A DNA stretch of 64,000 bases from Lepas anatifera (lineage: Eukaryota; Arthropoda; Thecostraca; Lepadidae): contig JAOTON010001356.1 in NCBI GenBank assembly GCA_034440635.1, forward strand, positions 454,501-518,500, given 5' to 3'. The notes beneath the pieces are model-generated. The model was not told the DNA's origin. It saw only the letters and a list, made by a program, of their open reading frames with translations, and ran no database searches. Position numbers and translations under genes: made by a program. Shown here one piece after another: positions 23,335 through 35,936 of the stretch (position 1 is its first letter; each line of letters starts with the position of its first letter).

Positions 23335-26300
23335 CCCACTGCCCGGGCCCTGCACAAACGTCACAGAGAAGCACACCGATAACAGATCAGGTCAGGCCAG
23401 CGACACGGCGAGTACCCGCACGCCCGTGGACTAGTGGATCCCGTGGATCGCAACGCCACGCCATTCGAGTTTCCACCAGGAACTAGGCTGGATGGTACGT
23501 CCAGTGCTCTCTTTCCAATCCATTTTTGTTATAATGCCAATATAGAGTATATGGAAGAGCGCCGACCACCTAGAAGATATCGCTTACGGCCTCTTCTGGG
23601 CGCTGACGTACTCGACCACTAGAAACAGACAACCCTCCAGATTTCGCCAGCTCCAACATTCCTCAGCAGGCTGTCAGATTATATCTATATCATGAACACG
23701 GGCCAGTGGACGCTTTCTAACCACATCAGTGAAAAATGAAGATAAATACGACAACTCCAGGAGCGGAAGGTGCATTGCTTAAACCCAACGCAGATTTTCA
23801 CGTCCAGCAGCGATGCATGGCAAGTAGCAAGTAAGACAAGTGTACCAAGGCCAACCTCATGCCTCGGACGGCTTCATCTACTGAGCCTCCTCAGAAGCAG
23901 AGCACCTGCCACCTCCTGTACCTCTGGACCAGAGCCCCATCGTCCCCTGTGCCTCAGAACCAGAGCCCCATCGTCCCTGTATCTCAGGGCCAGACCCCTC
24001 ATCCCCTGTACCACGGGACCAGATCCCCGCCGTGCCCCGTACCTCGGGATCAGAGCCCCGTCGTCCCCTGTACCGCCGCCGTCTGTCGTCGTCACGTGAC
24101 CGTCTCATTAGCGGGCTGTTGCGGCCATGTCGGCTGTCGGCAGCGACGCTCGCGTGTCCGGCTGCCGGGTCGGAGCCGCCAGTTCCGGCTCGGCCGCCGC
24201 GGCGCAGTTGTGACCCACCTCTTAGCCAGCTTGTCTGGTGGACGGACACTGAGGCAAGCCACAGCGCCTCGCCACCGCAGCCGGCTAACGGCTTTCCTAT
24301 CTACCGTAGCTTTCGATCAGCTCGGCCAAAAGTATTTCACATACTTTTTGCTGATATTATTGATGAGTACGTCATTTCACGACTCTGAGATGAACCAGCC
24401 TGTGGAAGGCTACTGGCCCGCACGATCCTTTTCCAATCCCGGAGTTACTGTTTTCTCGGCTCATCGTGCCAACGTGCCCTCCTAAACACCCGCCCTGAAG
24501 GGGGTCTGGGGTCAACGCACACTGGAGGGTCTACAATTAACGCACATTGGAGGGTCTGGCGTCAACTCACACTGGGGGGGGGTCTGGCGTCAAAGCACAC
24601 TGGAGGGGGCCTAACATCAACTCACCCTGCAAGGGGTCTGGCGTCAACGCACGTTGTAAGATGCCTTACAATGCCGCCCTGATACCTCGAAACCAAAGAG
24701 AGCTAGGAAAACACCCGTTTGGTGAGCTGTGGGGGTTATGGTGAACTTCGACATAAAACAAGGTTATAGGGGTCAAAGCTGGGCCAAAGCTGGGGCAAAT
24801 CTGGGAACATATTGAGGCATTTCACGCCAAATTAGCCCACTTTTTCCACACAATGTCACCGATTTCGACGGGATACGAATGAGGAGAAAATATTCATCAA
24901 ATCTTAGTGCCATTTACCGCAGAGTTTCCAAAATATTACTTCGAGTGTCACTTTTGACTAAACTGACTATAACTATCACGCCTCATCTATATATGCAGTT
25001 GACAAAAATCCAAACGAAATGCATCATTGAGCTTGCAATTATAACGTACCTACTCTGTTTTGGAAACCAAACAGGAATTTTGAAAACGTTCAGTGATATC
25101 CATTTCTGGGCATACTTCTTCCTATGAAAATCATGTTTTAGAAATAGTTGGCCATGTTAATCTAATAACCTTGAAAACTAATACTAATTCGTGGTAATGC
25201 TCCTCTGAGCTCCATTTCAAACATTAAATGCCCTTCAGAAAATGTGCTAGCAGCAAATATCTTCCGAAGGAGTTTCTGACATTTCCACTGTAATAGCTTT
25301 TCGAAACATCTTTTACTGTAGGCGAAAAATTTGTAAGTGTACGCTGAATTGCACGTCTCACGCGCAGTACAACTTACCTGCGTTGCGATCGACGCAGTTT
25401 ACACACCAACTGTTTTCGCGATAATCTGTCGCCCAAGAGCTTCAAGTAGGAGGGGGAGGGGAGTGCAAGTTCAAGAGGACATCCACTTGAAGCAACGTCT
25501 CGTCTTCCAGGCCTCTTCCAGTGGCGGATCCAGTGATAGAGTACTGCGCGGTGATTGTGTTTCAGGAGTAATTCCAGTGGTTCCCTTTTCAAGCTTATAT
25601 GCCTGCAATTTGTCTTTCTTCGCGGGTCTGCCAAAACATCCGAATGACGATTTTTGACCACTCCGGGCGCCTCCTTCGCCGTTCTGGAAGCTCTTTCACA
25701 GTCTTCCAGGCATTCTATATTTTTCGGAAAGCTTCTCTGTGTAGAGGGGGCCTACGCTACTACACATTATAAACTCCCTTCAAGATGTTTAAAACCTTCT
25801 GTGTTTTTCAGGGGCATCTATGACAGGCTATCTTATTGGCCTCGAACTTCAATCTACACATCGGTAGCGCCTTGGACGCCTCCATGACAGCCCGAAAGCG
25901 CTAGCAGGGCATTGGATTCTCCTATATTGCCACTGGCGTCTCTGGCGCCACACCCAGGAGTTCCCAAACGACTTGGTTGCCTTCTTTACACCTCTGGAGA
26001 CTTCGCCTATAATCAGCAACACCTATTTACAGGCTCGGAGGCCCAATTTGTTATTGTAATGCTCTCGTCTGGCGTTTCAGGAATCACCATGGTCCGGCCA
26101 CTGGCCTCCTGTTCCACCATGAGAACCAGCCTTCAAGTTTCAGACCTTGCACCCAAAGGCAGAGCGTTTGAGCAGTTCTGGTCTGACCTCCTGTTCACCG
26201 ACCCTTTGTTGTCTCGGAGATCTTCATTGCTATTCTGGTGGCCCGCGAGGCGCTTGGGGCCATTCATAACGGCCCATAATGCCCCGCACTCGGCTAAGGC

Positions 26301-29300
26301 CTCCTTTGTCATCCCTGTCCTGTTAAGAGGTCCTCTGCAAGGTTCTGAGGGCATTCGTAAAACGGAGAGACTTTTACTGTGCTGTGGCGCTATACATCCC
26401 TAGCAAACTGGTGCACCAGCAGGCCAAAGTAACAAACTACCTCCACTGTGCTGTATCGGGAGGTATCCTTTCAACTATGGGACTTTCGAGACCTCATTGA
26501 CCGTTCCAGATGCACCCTGAGACGAAAGTACGCCCGCGGTCCTTTCGACGGACGTTTGCGCTGGCGTGTAGGCCAAATTAAACGCCGTTCGGAGTGGTTC
26601 CCACAGTGATTTGAAGGATTTCTAGGCCGACTTAGAGTCTCCCCTAGCGTCCTGTTGCGAGGGTCTCCATTTCTGCTACAGGGGCCTCCACAGAAGTTGG
26701 AGACAGTCCCCCTTTGAAAATTGGGGTGGGGGACTCCTCCCGACCCCTCTCTGGCGGAGCCCCTGTCGTCATGATCCCGAGGGCACTATCAAGGGACCCA
26801 GTGTCTGCAGGGAGTCGCGTGTGTTTCACGCTCATCAATTTTCGCACAATCAATTAACCTCTCGGTCCACCCACCCATCGCTCAATCAAATCAATTCATC
26901 GCTCACCGATACTTCTTTCTCAAACTTCAGCTCGTCACAAAGTGATAAACCAAGACAAGTTTTCTGTGTGGCCACAAACACTATTTTCCATGAGGCTATA
27001 TTTTGGAAACCTGACACCATATGACAATAGGATTTTAGGATTCTTATCTCGCAATTGTTGAAGCGTCTACCAAAATAAAAAGTATGACACGTGAACTGAG
27101 AAAAGTGGGTACATTTTACTTTTCCTATTCCTATCGGAAAATTATGCGGATCCAGATTCGCCATCCGTGATTATGCGTAAGTCATAAATACACTGAAAAT
27201 GGACTATGATCACGGATGGTAGGCCCCATAAAGTGTTCCCTGAAATTTTAAGGGAATTCCAGGTCTTTAACCTATGACGTCACAATACAATATATTCTCC
27301 AAAGCATTCACTATAGCGGACACTTTAGTACTCATCGGGAAGGAAATGAGGAGCTGGCCTTGACCTTAACCTTAGGTCCCCAATAATGACGTCATAACAT
27401 GATACACGCCATGCCGGTAGACGTCATCTGCCCGAAATCCCTGGGCTCAAGAAACTTGAAGATGCCGTTTATGGCCTTAATCTGTAAATTTCATGTAATG
27501 TGAACTTGACATAACATCCCGATTACAAATCGTGTGGCGTCGCCACTTTGTCTAGAATACATGTGAACTAGTGCGGCTTCCATTTTGGCAGACGAAAAAT
27601 TCTAAAAATAAGTTTGGCTTTAAAAGTAACAAGTCAACAAATCACCAACCGATTTCCAAAGTTATTTCCCCAGTCGACGCGGTTTTCAAAGTTTTTTTCC
27701 AACCCACGCGCTAAACATTTTCTCGAATGCACGCAAAAAACGTTTTTCAGCTCCGTATGGTTCTCCAGCCACTTTTAAAAAGGTGGAGGGACACTTTAAC
27801 AACCCCTCCCCAAAATGCGCATGTTGATGGCATTTCCATCGGGGTCTGCCCCCTCGCGACCCGATCGGAACACGTGTGAAACGGTAAACGCGTGGCGCCC
27901 TCCACTCTCCATCAAACATTTACATTTTTTAGGTACATTTGTACGTCAAACATGCCCGTCATAGATAACATGTAAATCAGTTTGCATTACATCTGAAAAT
28001 AAAGATAGAGCAAAACGACTTAACTGTAAATCCTCTTACAGCAATCAATATATATAACTTGACCTTACTAGCAACTTTCCGACCGGTCGTAGTAATTATA
28101 TAAATGCTCATGAATAAGCCAGGCGAGTTATGCAGCTAAATAAATGCTCTTCAACATCCGTTACTAGTTATTCCGTAAACCATTTCCATGTATTTCCATG
28201 TCATCTACCTACTGATATAAAATAGACATTTTAAGAACTCGGTGGGGCCATTTGTGATTAGTTAGCCCGCTATTTTAATTTTAGTGTCTTACTACCTACC
28301 TACCTAACCAAATTTGTTTAAATATGGGCCCCGCCTTTCTTTTTAAACACCGCGAAGGCTGGCATATACCTCTGGATAACAAACCCAAGGATTAAATCAC
28401 AACTCTGGACTGACGCACACCTCTGGATTGATTTAATTCCAGAGCACTGACTCACTACAAATGCTTGTATCAAATTTTGCAGCCAAGCTGGCGGGGCGCG
28501 CGTTAAATATTGACAAAACCTGACCCAAATCCCTGCCCATCTGGCGACTGGCAACCTGGCAACCGGCGGGCCGCCGCGCCATCACAGGCCGCGATTGTCG
28601 ACAATACCGAGAATCAATTGTGCATCATCTGGGGGCGCGGGCACTGGCCAAATATTTGCACGGGGGCGGCGCGGCCGGCGTGGCCACACACGGCTGGCGC
28701 AGCGCTGGTGAGCTGCGCCAGCCACAGCTGAGCTGGCTGAGAGGGCTTCCACCCACCAGCTGGGCGGCGCCTACAGACAACAGCCAGCTAGTACCTAGTC
28801 CGTCACATGCATCACCGCATATGAACCATAAAACTGGGCATCCCCGTCGCAGCTCCGTGCTCGGGAACTTGACATCTCCAGCACGTCCGCTCCGCTCAGG
28901 GCTCGACGGAGGCAAACGACCAGGCCCACACATCCCAAAAGGTCAGCCGTCCTTTAAAGAAGCGCCCTGAAACGCCACTCGGGACGGAGTCCGTCCGCAA
29001 GCGTGGGCGGAGGCATGACGACGGCTCTGCTCCAGTACCCCAGAGGCAGAGCTTATGTATGAGGTGGACTCGCAACCAGCCAGTAACGCATTCATTGAAC
29101 TTGCTCCGGACCACCCACGCACCGGGCAGATCTCTAGTCATTCACCGGCAGAAATGGGTCGGTTTTGGGTCGGTTCGCGAACGCAGCGGGTGATTTGCTA
29201 CCAGCCCTTTCTACATATGAAGGGCAAATGTTGGATTTTGCATACCCCATGTGACTACAGGTCCAAATTCACAGGTATGTCGAAGGAGATAAGATACAAA

Positions 29301-29735
29301 CCGGATAAAAAGTGAGCACTTGGCATTACAGCTAAGCCCGGGGCATCGGTGATATCTTATCTTGCGAGCGTTAGCAGTATATCTCGGCTCACCAGCAGGA
29401 TAGCGAGATAACGTCAGCAGACGAAAAACACGGCACGCCGATACGCCCCACCCACGGGAGACATACGCTACGCAGACTTCGGACCGCGAGCTGACACTGA
29501 CACCCCTACAGAAAAAACAATCAACTGCCGAGCTGAAATCAAATCTCCGTTAGCGAAATAAAAAAGGCATGCACAAAAAAGGATATAACCATAGAATGAC
29601 GTCGGGTTTTACCGAATTGACAACTAAAGCAGTCTCTACGCACGTTATGAACAAGTATCCAAGCCGGCCTTACACTACCCTCCCGGCGTATTATCTGTTG
29701 GAGGACACTGCAGTGGCCAGCTTCCACCCACGTAC
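23335..29735 (-). other. Long intron before the DH exons
   Basis: A minisatellite lies at 24490-24655. From about 24700 to 28350 the DNA is AT-rich and looks inert. At 25519 a lone CAGTGGCGGATCCAG matches the end of hAT-like elements found elsewhere in the window, but no opposite end is visible. A 25912-26400 plus-strand open frame is not convincing. The part from about 28500 to 29300 is GC-rich again. Confidence 0.6.
24490..24655. repeat. Minisatellite, about 34-bp degenerate unit
   Basis: Four to five degenerate copies with the core GGGTCTGGCGTCAACGCACA and a CTGGAGG or CTGCAAGG segment. Spacing varies. Confidence 0.8.
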
Positions 29736-29813
29736 CGTGCGGAGAGGCTGGAGTTGGACGAGCTACCGGAGTGGTTGTTGTTGCATAGCCCTTGCGTATC
29801 CAAGTCGACATCA
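29736..29813 (-). CDS. RhoGEF2: Cassette-type linker exon of the RhoGEF gene
   Basis: An excellent acceptor (CCTGTGTGTGTTTCAG) and a donor GCACG|GTACG enclose 78 bp. The frame reads DVDLDTQGLCNNNHSGSSSN and then SSLSA. Phase is 2 in and 2 out, so the exon can be used or skipped freely. It would encode a Ser/Asn-rich disordered linker directly before the DH exon at 23301. Membership in the gene rests on strand, position between compatible exons, and phase. Confidence 0.82.
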
Positions 29814-30921
29814 CTGAAACACACACAGGGAGACAAGTTAGCAGAGTCAGCGGCAGCCCAGATCACACACATTCCACAAACTCGGACCAGAGTGAAGTGG
29901 CGCCGGCGTCCGCCATTTAACGATACCACCGGACGGCGGCACCAGCAAAGCGACAAATGTTAAACTATAACAAGCTGCAAGCCAAAAGCCCAGAGCTTCA
30001 TACGCAGCCGCTGGGGAGCCTGGCGGCAATCACCAGCCCTCCTGACCAATCGGGCTTGTCGGAGCGCGCTGTTGGGTTCAATCACTCTCAAGAGAGCAGC
30101 CCGCAGCGTCCAATTAAAACCGCCGGCCGCAATCTCTCCTACAGCTGGAAACAAGACTTCTTGAGACAACTGTTGAGCTGGCTTAAAAAAACAGCCCTCA
30201 CATCTTTCCATCGGTCTCAAGCCTGGATTGTAAAAGCGCAAAAAATTACGCATCGGTATTCGGTAACTGGACAAATTCATGCTGAAAGCCACTCCAGGTA
30301 CTGAGATTCGCTGCCGAATGCGTCAGGTCCGTCGATGACGGTATCGACCCTGGTTCCGGCTGCTGCGTCTCGGCGCTGTGTTTCCGCACCAATGGCGCCA
30401 TAATTCATCTACCCATCGGACCGGCGGCGCCGGGCCGCATTGACGGACCGTTCTACATCGCAGCACGGAGCCATCAGAGGCGGCGCAGTCCTCCACGCGG
30501 CCCCGTCACGGTCCTCAGCACCGGCACTGGAGGTGCTGGCCCAGCAGCAACAGGCTAAGGTGCACCAGCCCGCGGCACATCAGCCTATCGGTCGGGCTTC
30601 GTCTCCGCTATAATTGTATCAAGCTTCGGACACGCGGAAACAGAACACCGGCCAGAGTTCACAATCGCGACCCTGAAGAAGGGGAGGGCTCAACGTCCAT
30701 CGGCGAGCGTCCTCCGTGGAAATGAAGGACTTCAAGGATAAAGATGGAATACATTGTCGTCCGAGCATGCCCTCCACCCACGAATGAGCAAAAAATGAGA
30801 CGGAGCACCTCCCATAACCACCGCGAGGTGCAGCATCACCATCCAGCCGACATGAGCATCATCAACACCGTCTGCTAGCTTCACCAGCATCAGCGCGTAG
30901 TGAGTGCGGTGCTTGTAGTAC

Positions 30922-31016
30922 CTGTCGTCGCTGTCGGTGCCGGAGATGCTGTCTCGGTCGTCGCTACCGTCCGAGAGGGTGAACAGACGCTTCAGACGCC
31001 GAATCGGCTCCACCAT
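30922..31016 (-). CDS. RhoGEF2: Possible alternative first exon (ATG at 31016)
   Basis: An ATG with G at -3 and +4 starts MVEPIRRLKRLFTLSDGSDD, continuing RDSISGTDSDD to a donor at CAG|GTACTAC. Coding length is 95 bp, ending in phase 2, exactly as needed for the exons at 29813 or 23301. A basic head followed by an acidic Ser/Asp tail is protein-like and unlike the surrounding sequence. A pyrimidine-rich stretch ending CTCTGGAG just upstream might be an acceptor. It would need a phase 1 partner, and none of the neighbouring exons ends in phase 1, so I prefer a first exon. If so, the product would be a short RhoGEF without the family's N-terminal domains. Confidence 0.6.
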
Positions 31017-33106
31017 CGCTCCAGAGGTTGAAGACCAAGAAGTTGAAGACGAGCGCTACCAGTGCTCTGATGAGGGACGTCCCTCCAGTCCTCACAAGGC
31101 ACTCGCGGATATGTGATGCAGGATAAACATTGCGCAAAGACGCACTTTAAGTCATTAACCCTTGAATTCTGCGGTTGGGGTCTATGTTTACGAGCTCTGA
31201 TATGTAGCCAACGAATGAAGACACACTGAGAGAGTTTTCATGGGCGATGCCACTTCAGCAACGGAGAATACACGTCGCCGGCGAGTAGATGTTTTACACA
31301 GAAGAGCTGATCACATCCGCGGCAGTAATGAATGATCGAGTTTCCCACCGAAGCTCACACTGAAGGCTAGTCGTCCAATCCCGGGCAGGAAACCAAACAA
31401 GTTCAAAGCCAACTCTTACAGTCTCTCAGCACAGTTCGCGAACAGGACCATCTCTTGCGCCACCGGAACTGTCTCTACCTCACCGCCCGCGGAGGGAGCG
31501 TCTCCACCTCACCGCCCGCAGCAGAAGAGTCTCCACCTCACCGCCCGCGGAGAGAGCGTCTCCACCTCACCGCCCGCAACAGAAGAGTCTCCACCTCACC
31601 GCCCGCGGAGGGAGCGTCTCCACCTCACCGCCCGCGGAGGGAGCGTCTCCACCTCACCGTCCGCACCGGGAGCGTTTCCATTTCACCACTTGCGCTTACA
31701 GTTCTCGTCTCCACCGCAGCACCTGGGCCGCCAGTAACCACCTCACCCTCGTCAGCGGGAGCGTCTCCGGACGGGGTGTCGGCAGCGGCGGGTTGGACGA
31801 CGCTCTGTCAGCGGCGACGCTGACCGCCGCCGCCGCCGGTTCCGGCAGCATCGATCGCGATGCCGTGAGAACGCCCGGCACTCCCACACCGGCGGCGGCA
31901 GCTGCGCACCCACGCTCTCGCTCCGGCAGCGCACATGCACACATCTCCACCAGAGTCGGAGCGGCTTCCGGGCCGGGAGGTGTGTGCCCACAGCAGCCCA
32001 TCCGACAACATCCTGCATCGCTCGCTCGCTCAATTTACGACCAGAGCCCAGACCTAGGCTTGCGGATGCATCTGTTTATGCTGATGCTGCTCTAGCGTTA
32101 CTCTAGTTACTACTTTTACTCTAGCTATCCAATGTTTACGCTCAAGTTACTGAGTAGAGGCGCGCAGGAGCATACATGCGCATCTACGAAGACTGCACGG
32201 ACGAATGTCAGGTTGATTCTTCTTAGAAAGTTGGCAGCTCATCGTTCAAAGCTCAGTCAACAATCGGGACCGACGCGTCTTTCAGGCAGAGGGCTGGCCT
32301 GACATGAGCCTTACATCTTCCTCAAGCAAGGACGCATGAGTTCTTGTCAATCAGAGATGGATGTTCGTCAGGTGGGAGGCAACGTCACCCGCAAAGCTCA
32401 TGTCGCAGCCTAACATCATTGCCTAAGGAGGCGAGCCAGCATCATAAGTCATGTGAGGGAAAGTCTGCAGACCCAAACAAACCGCTTTACGACGCGATCC
32501 GGAATGCCTGGCCTTTACACACACTTGGCTCAGCTAACAGGAAAAAAGAAACCGATTTTCCACGATGTTCGCACGACTTTCAACTTGAGCGCAGCCTCTT
32601 CCGCCACGGGTCAGACAGGCGGCCGGCGATCGATCCTCCACACAGCCGCCGTGCCCTGTCCCAGAGTGGCAGCGTTGAGATCGAACATCGCACCGGGTCC
32701 GTCTGTTCCATCTCGTCAGTCGGGTGAGTTTTAGGGTCCATTCGGGCGCGGCTGAGGGCCCTCAGTCTGCTCCGGAAGCCATCTCCCCCCGCGCCGGATC
32801 ACCCGCCCCGGCCGGTTTCCGGCTCAACAAAGCTGCAGTGGCCACTGATTAGAACGAAAGTGAGAACGGACCTGCTGCGTCAGCACCAAGATAGGGTCTG
32901 GCGCAAAGGTCCTACATCACCGATGCTCCGTTCATGCCTGACAATATATTGCCAGGGGGACACGATGGGGACAGGTATGAGTTAGCGCCCTTTGACTTAC
33001 CACAGCACAGTGAGAGAGCATATAATTCTAAACAGTGGATTAGTTCACCGATGCAAAACACCGGGGCGACAAGTTTGACCTCTCCAGCGGTGACGTCCCT
33101 ACTTAC
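31017..33106 (-). other. Intron or alternative promoter DNA, one minisatellite
   Basis: A 29-bp repeat lies at 31480-31690. The remainder shows no exon I can support on either strand. The segment upstream of 31016 would hold the promoter of the 31016 start; I see no clear core promoter motif. Confidence 0.4.
31480..31690. repeat. Minisatellite, 29-bp unit, about 7 copies
   Basis: Units share GCGTCTCCACCTCACCGCCC with variable GCGGAGGGA or GCAGCAGAA segments. Because 29 is not a multiple of three, the reading frame changes with each copy. Confidence 0.9.
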
Positions 33107-33243
33107 TGGTCGTTGAGCAGCTGCGAGCGTCGCCGTTGGCTGGTACCGTCCACTGCCAGCGACACCTCACAAACCTCGGAGGGGTTGAGCGACACGAGCG
33201 ACTTGGAGCGCCGATACAGCGGCTCTGTCAGCGACTTCAACAT
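33107..33243 (-). CDS. RhoGEF2: Alternative first exon (ATG at 33243)
   Basis: An ATG in a strong context (GCCGCCATGT) opens a frame reading MLKSLTEPLYRRSKSLVSLN, then PSEVCEVSLAVDGTSQRRRS and QLLND. A consensus donor, CA|GTAAGT, follows at 33107. An in-frame TGA lies five codons upstream of the ATG, with no credible acceptor between, so this is best read as a first exon. It ends in phase 2, compatible with 29813 or 23301. Upstream DNA is very GC- and CpG-rich, as promoters often are. The encoded N-terminus is basic and Ser-rich. Confidence 0.7.
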
Positions 33244-34300
33244 GGCGGCGCCGCCTCACCCTCGGCCACAGCCGGAGACTACGCCGCGAACGGCCCGCCG
33301 GCTATCTGTGAGCCGGGCGTCGGCGGCAGGAGGGCGCGCGTGCTATTGCTGCTGGCCAGCCGCGGCCGCGCGCCTCCGATGATGAGCGGCGCCAAAGCTC
33401 GGCAGATAGCGGCACCGGCTGACAGCGCGCGCCAACTGCCGGCGCCGCGGCAGAAATACACTTCCGCCGCGGCTAAATCCAGCCGGCCGCACATTTCTGG
33501 CCCCGCCGGCGTACACAGCGGTCGGCGGCGAGGTCAGGTGACCGCAGAGCGCGACCTGCCGCCGACACCGGGCCCACATCACGGCGGCGCCGGCGCACAC
33601 AGCCCCGCAGCTCTCCCGCGGCCGCCGGTGACGTCACGCCCGAGGCTATCGCGCCGCGACCCTGCACCGCCGGAATGCGGCGGCCTTGGGACGCGGCGAG
33701 ACGTCGGTGGGTACCGGCGGCAGTGCCGGCGTCACGCCGCGTCGGCTGCCTATTTTCCGCCGTCAGCCCTTCCACAAAGCAACTCTTCAGCTTTTGAGTC
33801 GCCCTGAAGCAGCCTCAATACCCTCTGTGTTCGAGGTATTTCGTTGTTTTTTCGCCGGTTTTAAATATAGCGATGAAACCACCGCACGCCAGCGTCGGCG
33901 GATAAAACCGGACCAAATGACAGCTTCATTAGAAGCGGGAAAAGTTGGAGGCAGGGTGGCCGAGCCAGCAGATTTTCCGGTGGGTCGGCGGGCCCACATG
34001 ACACGGCGGTGTGCCAGGGCGCCGCCCCGGGCCGGCCGCGTCCGTGTGGCGCAGTTCCGCCGCCCCACCACTGTTTGCCGCCGGGTAACGCGAGAAGACC
34101 GGAACTCCCCGGCCGCTCGGCCCTGCACCGCCGCAAGTATACACACCGAGCCGCCGACAGCGGCGGCAGAAAGTCGGCCGGCAGCACACTCCACTCTCAG
34201 AGCGGCATCGATCCCGCAGCAAGTCACCGCCAACGCTAACTGCCGCTGTGGCAGCGTAACGGAACATGGCACACCGGGGCGACCTCGACCATGGAGAGCA
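33244..34300 (-). promoter_or_regulatory. CpG-rich region upstream of the 33243 start, likely promoter
   Basis: About 1 kb of GC- and CpG-dense DNA lies directly upstream of the ATG at 33243 on the minus strand. Many frames are open on both strands, as expected of such sequence. I do not see a TATA box at a fixed position. The promoter role is inferred from location and composition only. Confidence 0.35.
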
Positions 34301-34609
34301 GTGTACCCGAGCAAACAATTTCCAGGTAAATCGGTCTTCCTTCTTGCATTCTAATCCAAAAACCTGGGCCGTTACACCCTACCTGCCCAGACTGAACCCA
34401 AGTAATGACAGAAAATTGCTGCCACCGTCCCAGCTCGCGGGGAGTTCGAAACCTCGATGATCGTCGTGTGCCACAGCACGAAATCAAATGTGCCTTCGAC
34501 CACAGACTCATGGAAAAGATAAGTAGTCAGGACCTGCAGCACTATCGACCTCATCTACTCGCTCACTAGCCTCCCATCTATGTGGCATCCATCCTTCATC
34601 TTCTCCTGC

Positions 34610-35936
34610 AGCGGCACTAACCACTCCTGTAATGACACTAACCACTCCTGCAGCAGCACTAACCACTCCGGCAGCTGCACTAACCACTCCTGCAGCAGCA
34701 CTAACCACTCCTGTAATGACACTAACCACTCCTGCAGCAGCACTAACCACTCTTGCAGCAGCACTAACCACTCCTGCAGCGGTGCTAACCACTTCTCCAG
34801 CAGCACTAACCACTCCTGCAGCGGTACTAACCACTCCTGTAATGACACTAACCACTCCTGCAGCAGCACTATCCACTCCAGCTGCGGCACTAACCACTCC
34901 TGCAGCGGTACTAACCACTCCTGTAATGGCACTAACCACTCCTGCAGCAGCACTATCCACTCAGCTGCGGAACTAACCACTCCTGCAGCGGTACTAACCA
35001 CTCCTGTAATGGCACTAACCACTCTTGCAGCAGCACTAACCACTCCTGCAGCGGTGCTAACCACTTCTCCAGCAGCACTAACCACTCCTGCAGCGGTACT
35101 AACCACTCCTGTAATGGCACTAACCACTCCTGCAGCAGCACTATCCACTCCAGCTGCGGCACTAACCACTCCTGTAATGGCACTAACTACTCCTGCAGCG
35201 TCGCCGACCTTCCCCGTATCAGCACGGACGACCCCTGAAGCAGCACTGACCTCGCCTGCAGCACACTGACCTTTTCCAGCAGCAGAAACGAATTTCCCCG
35301 AACGACAATGCCGCCCTCCCCTGTATCAGCACTGACCTTCACGGTAGCTACACTGACCTCCCTGTAGCGGCACTGACCTCCCATTTAGCAGCAATAACTT
35401 TCCCTGTAGCAATACCTTCCCTGTAGCGGCACTGACCTCCCAAGGAGCTGAACTGACCTCTCTGTAGCATCACAGACCTATTTAGCAGCAATAGCCTCCA
35501 TGTAGCAGCACTAACATGCCTGCAGCAGCACGGGTCCCCCCTGTACCAGCACTGACTACAGCTGTAGCGGCATTAACTTCCCCTGTAGCGGCACTAACCC
35601 CCTGTACCAGCACTGACTACCACTGCGGGGCACTAACCCCCCTTTATCAGCACTGACTACCACTGCAGCGACACTAACCCCCTGTACCAGCAATGACTAC
35701 CACTGCAGGGGCACTAACCCCCCCCTTTATCAGCACTGACTACCACTGCAGCGACACTAACCCCCTGTATCAGCAACATTGACTACCACTGCGGCGGCAC
35801 TAACCCCTTGTAGCGGCACTAACCCCCCCCAGTAAAGACGACATCCCATGCAGCAGCACTGACTACCCCGCCCTGGCACTGATCCCCCTGCAGCGGCACT
35901 GACCTCCACAGCGCCGAGTCTGGCCCCTGTACTGAC
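34610..35936. repeat. Minisatellite of 21-bp splice-site-like units, about 1.3 kb
   Basis: The clean part (34610-35210) has a 21-bp unit that reads CTGCTGCAGGAGTGGTTAGT on the sense (minus) strand. It therefore contains both an acceptor-like CTGCAG and a donor-like GGTTAGT. From 35210 to 35936 the units become degenerate (GTCAGTGCCGCTGCAGGGG and variants) and run right up to the donor GAG|GTCAGTACAGGGG of the exon ending at 35937. The array looks like it grew from that donor. Open frames over it are repeat artefacts. Confidence 0.92.

Noticed and set aside
25912..26403. 163-codon plus-strand open frame
   Set aside because: Protein-like in places, but no domain recognised, and the minus strand is similarly open. 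It lies in a repeat-like part of an intron.
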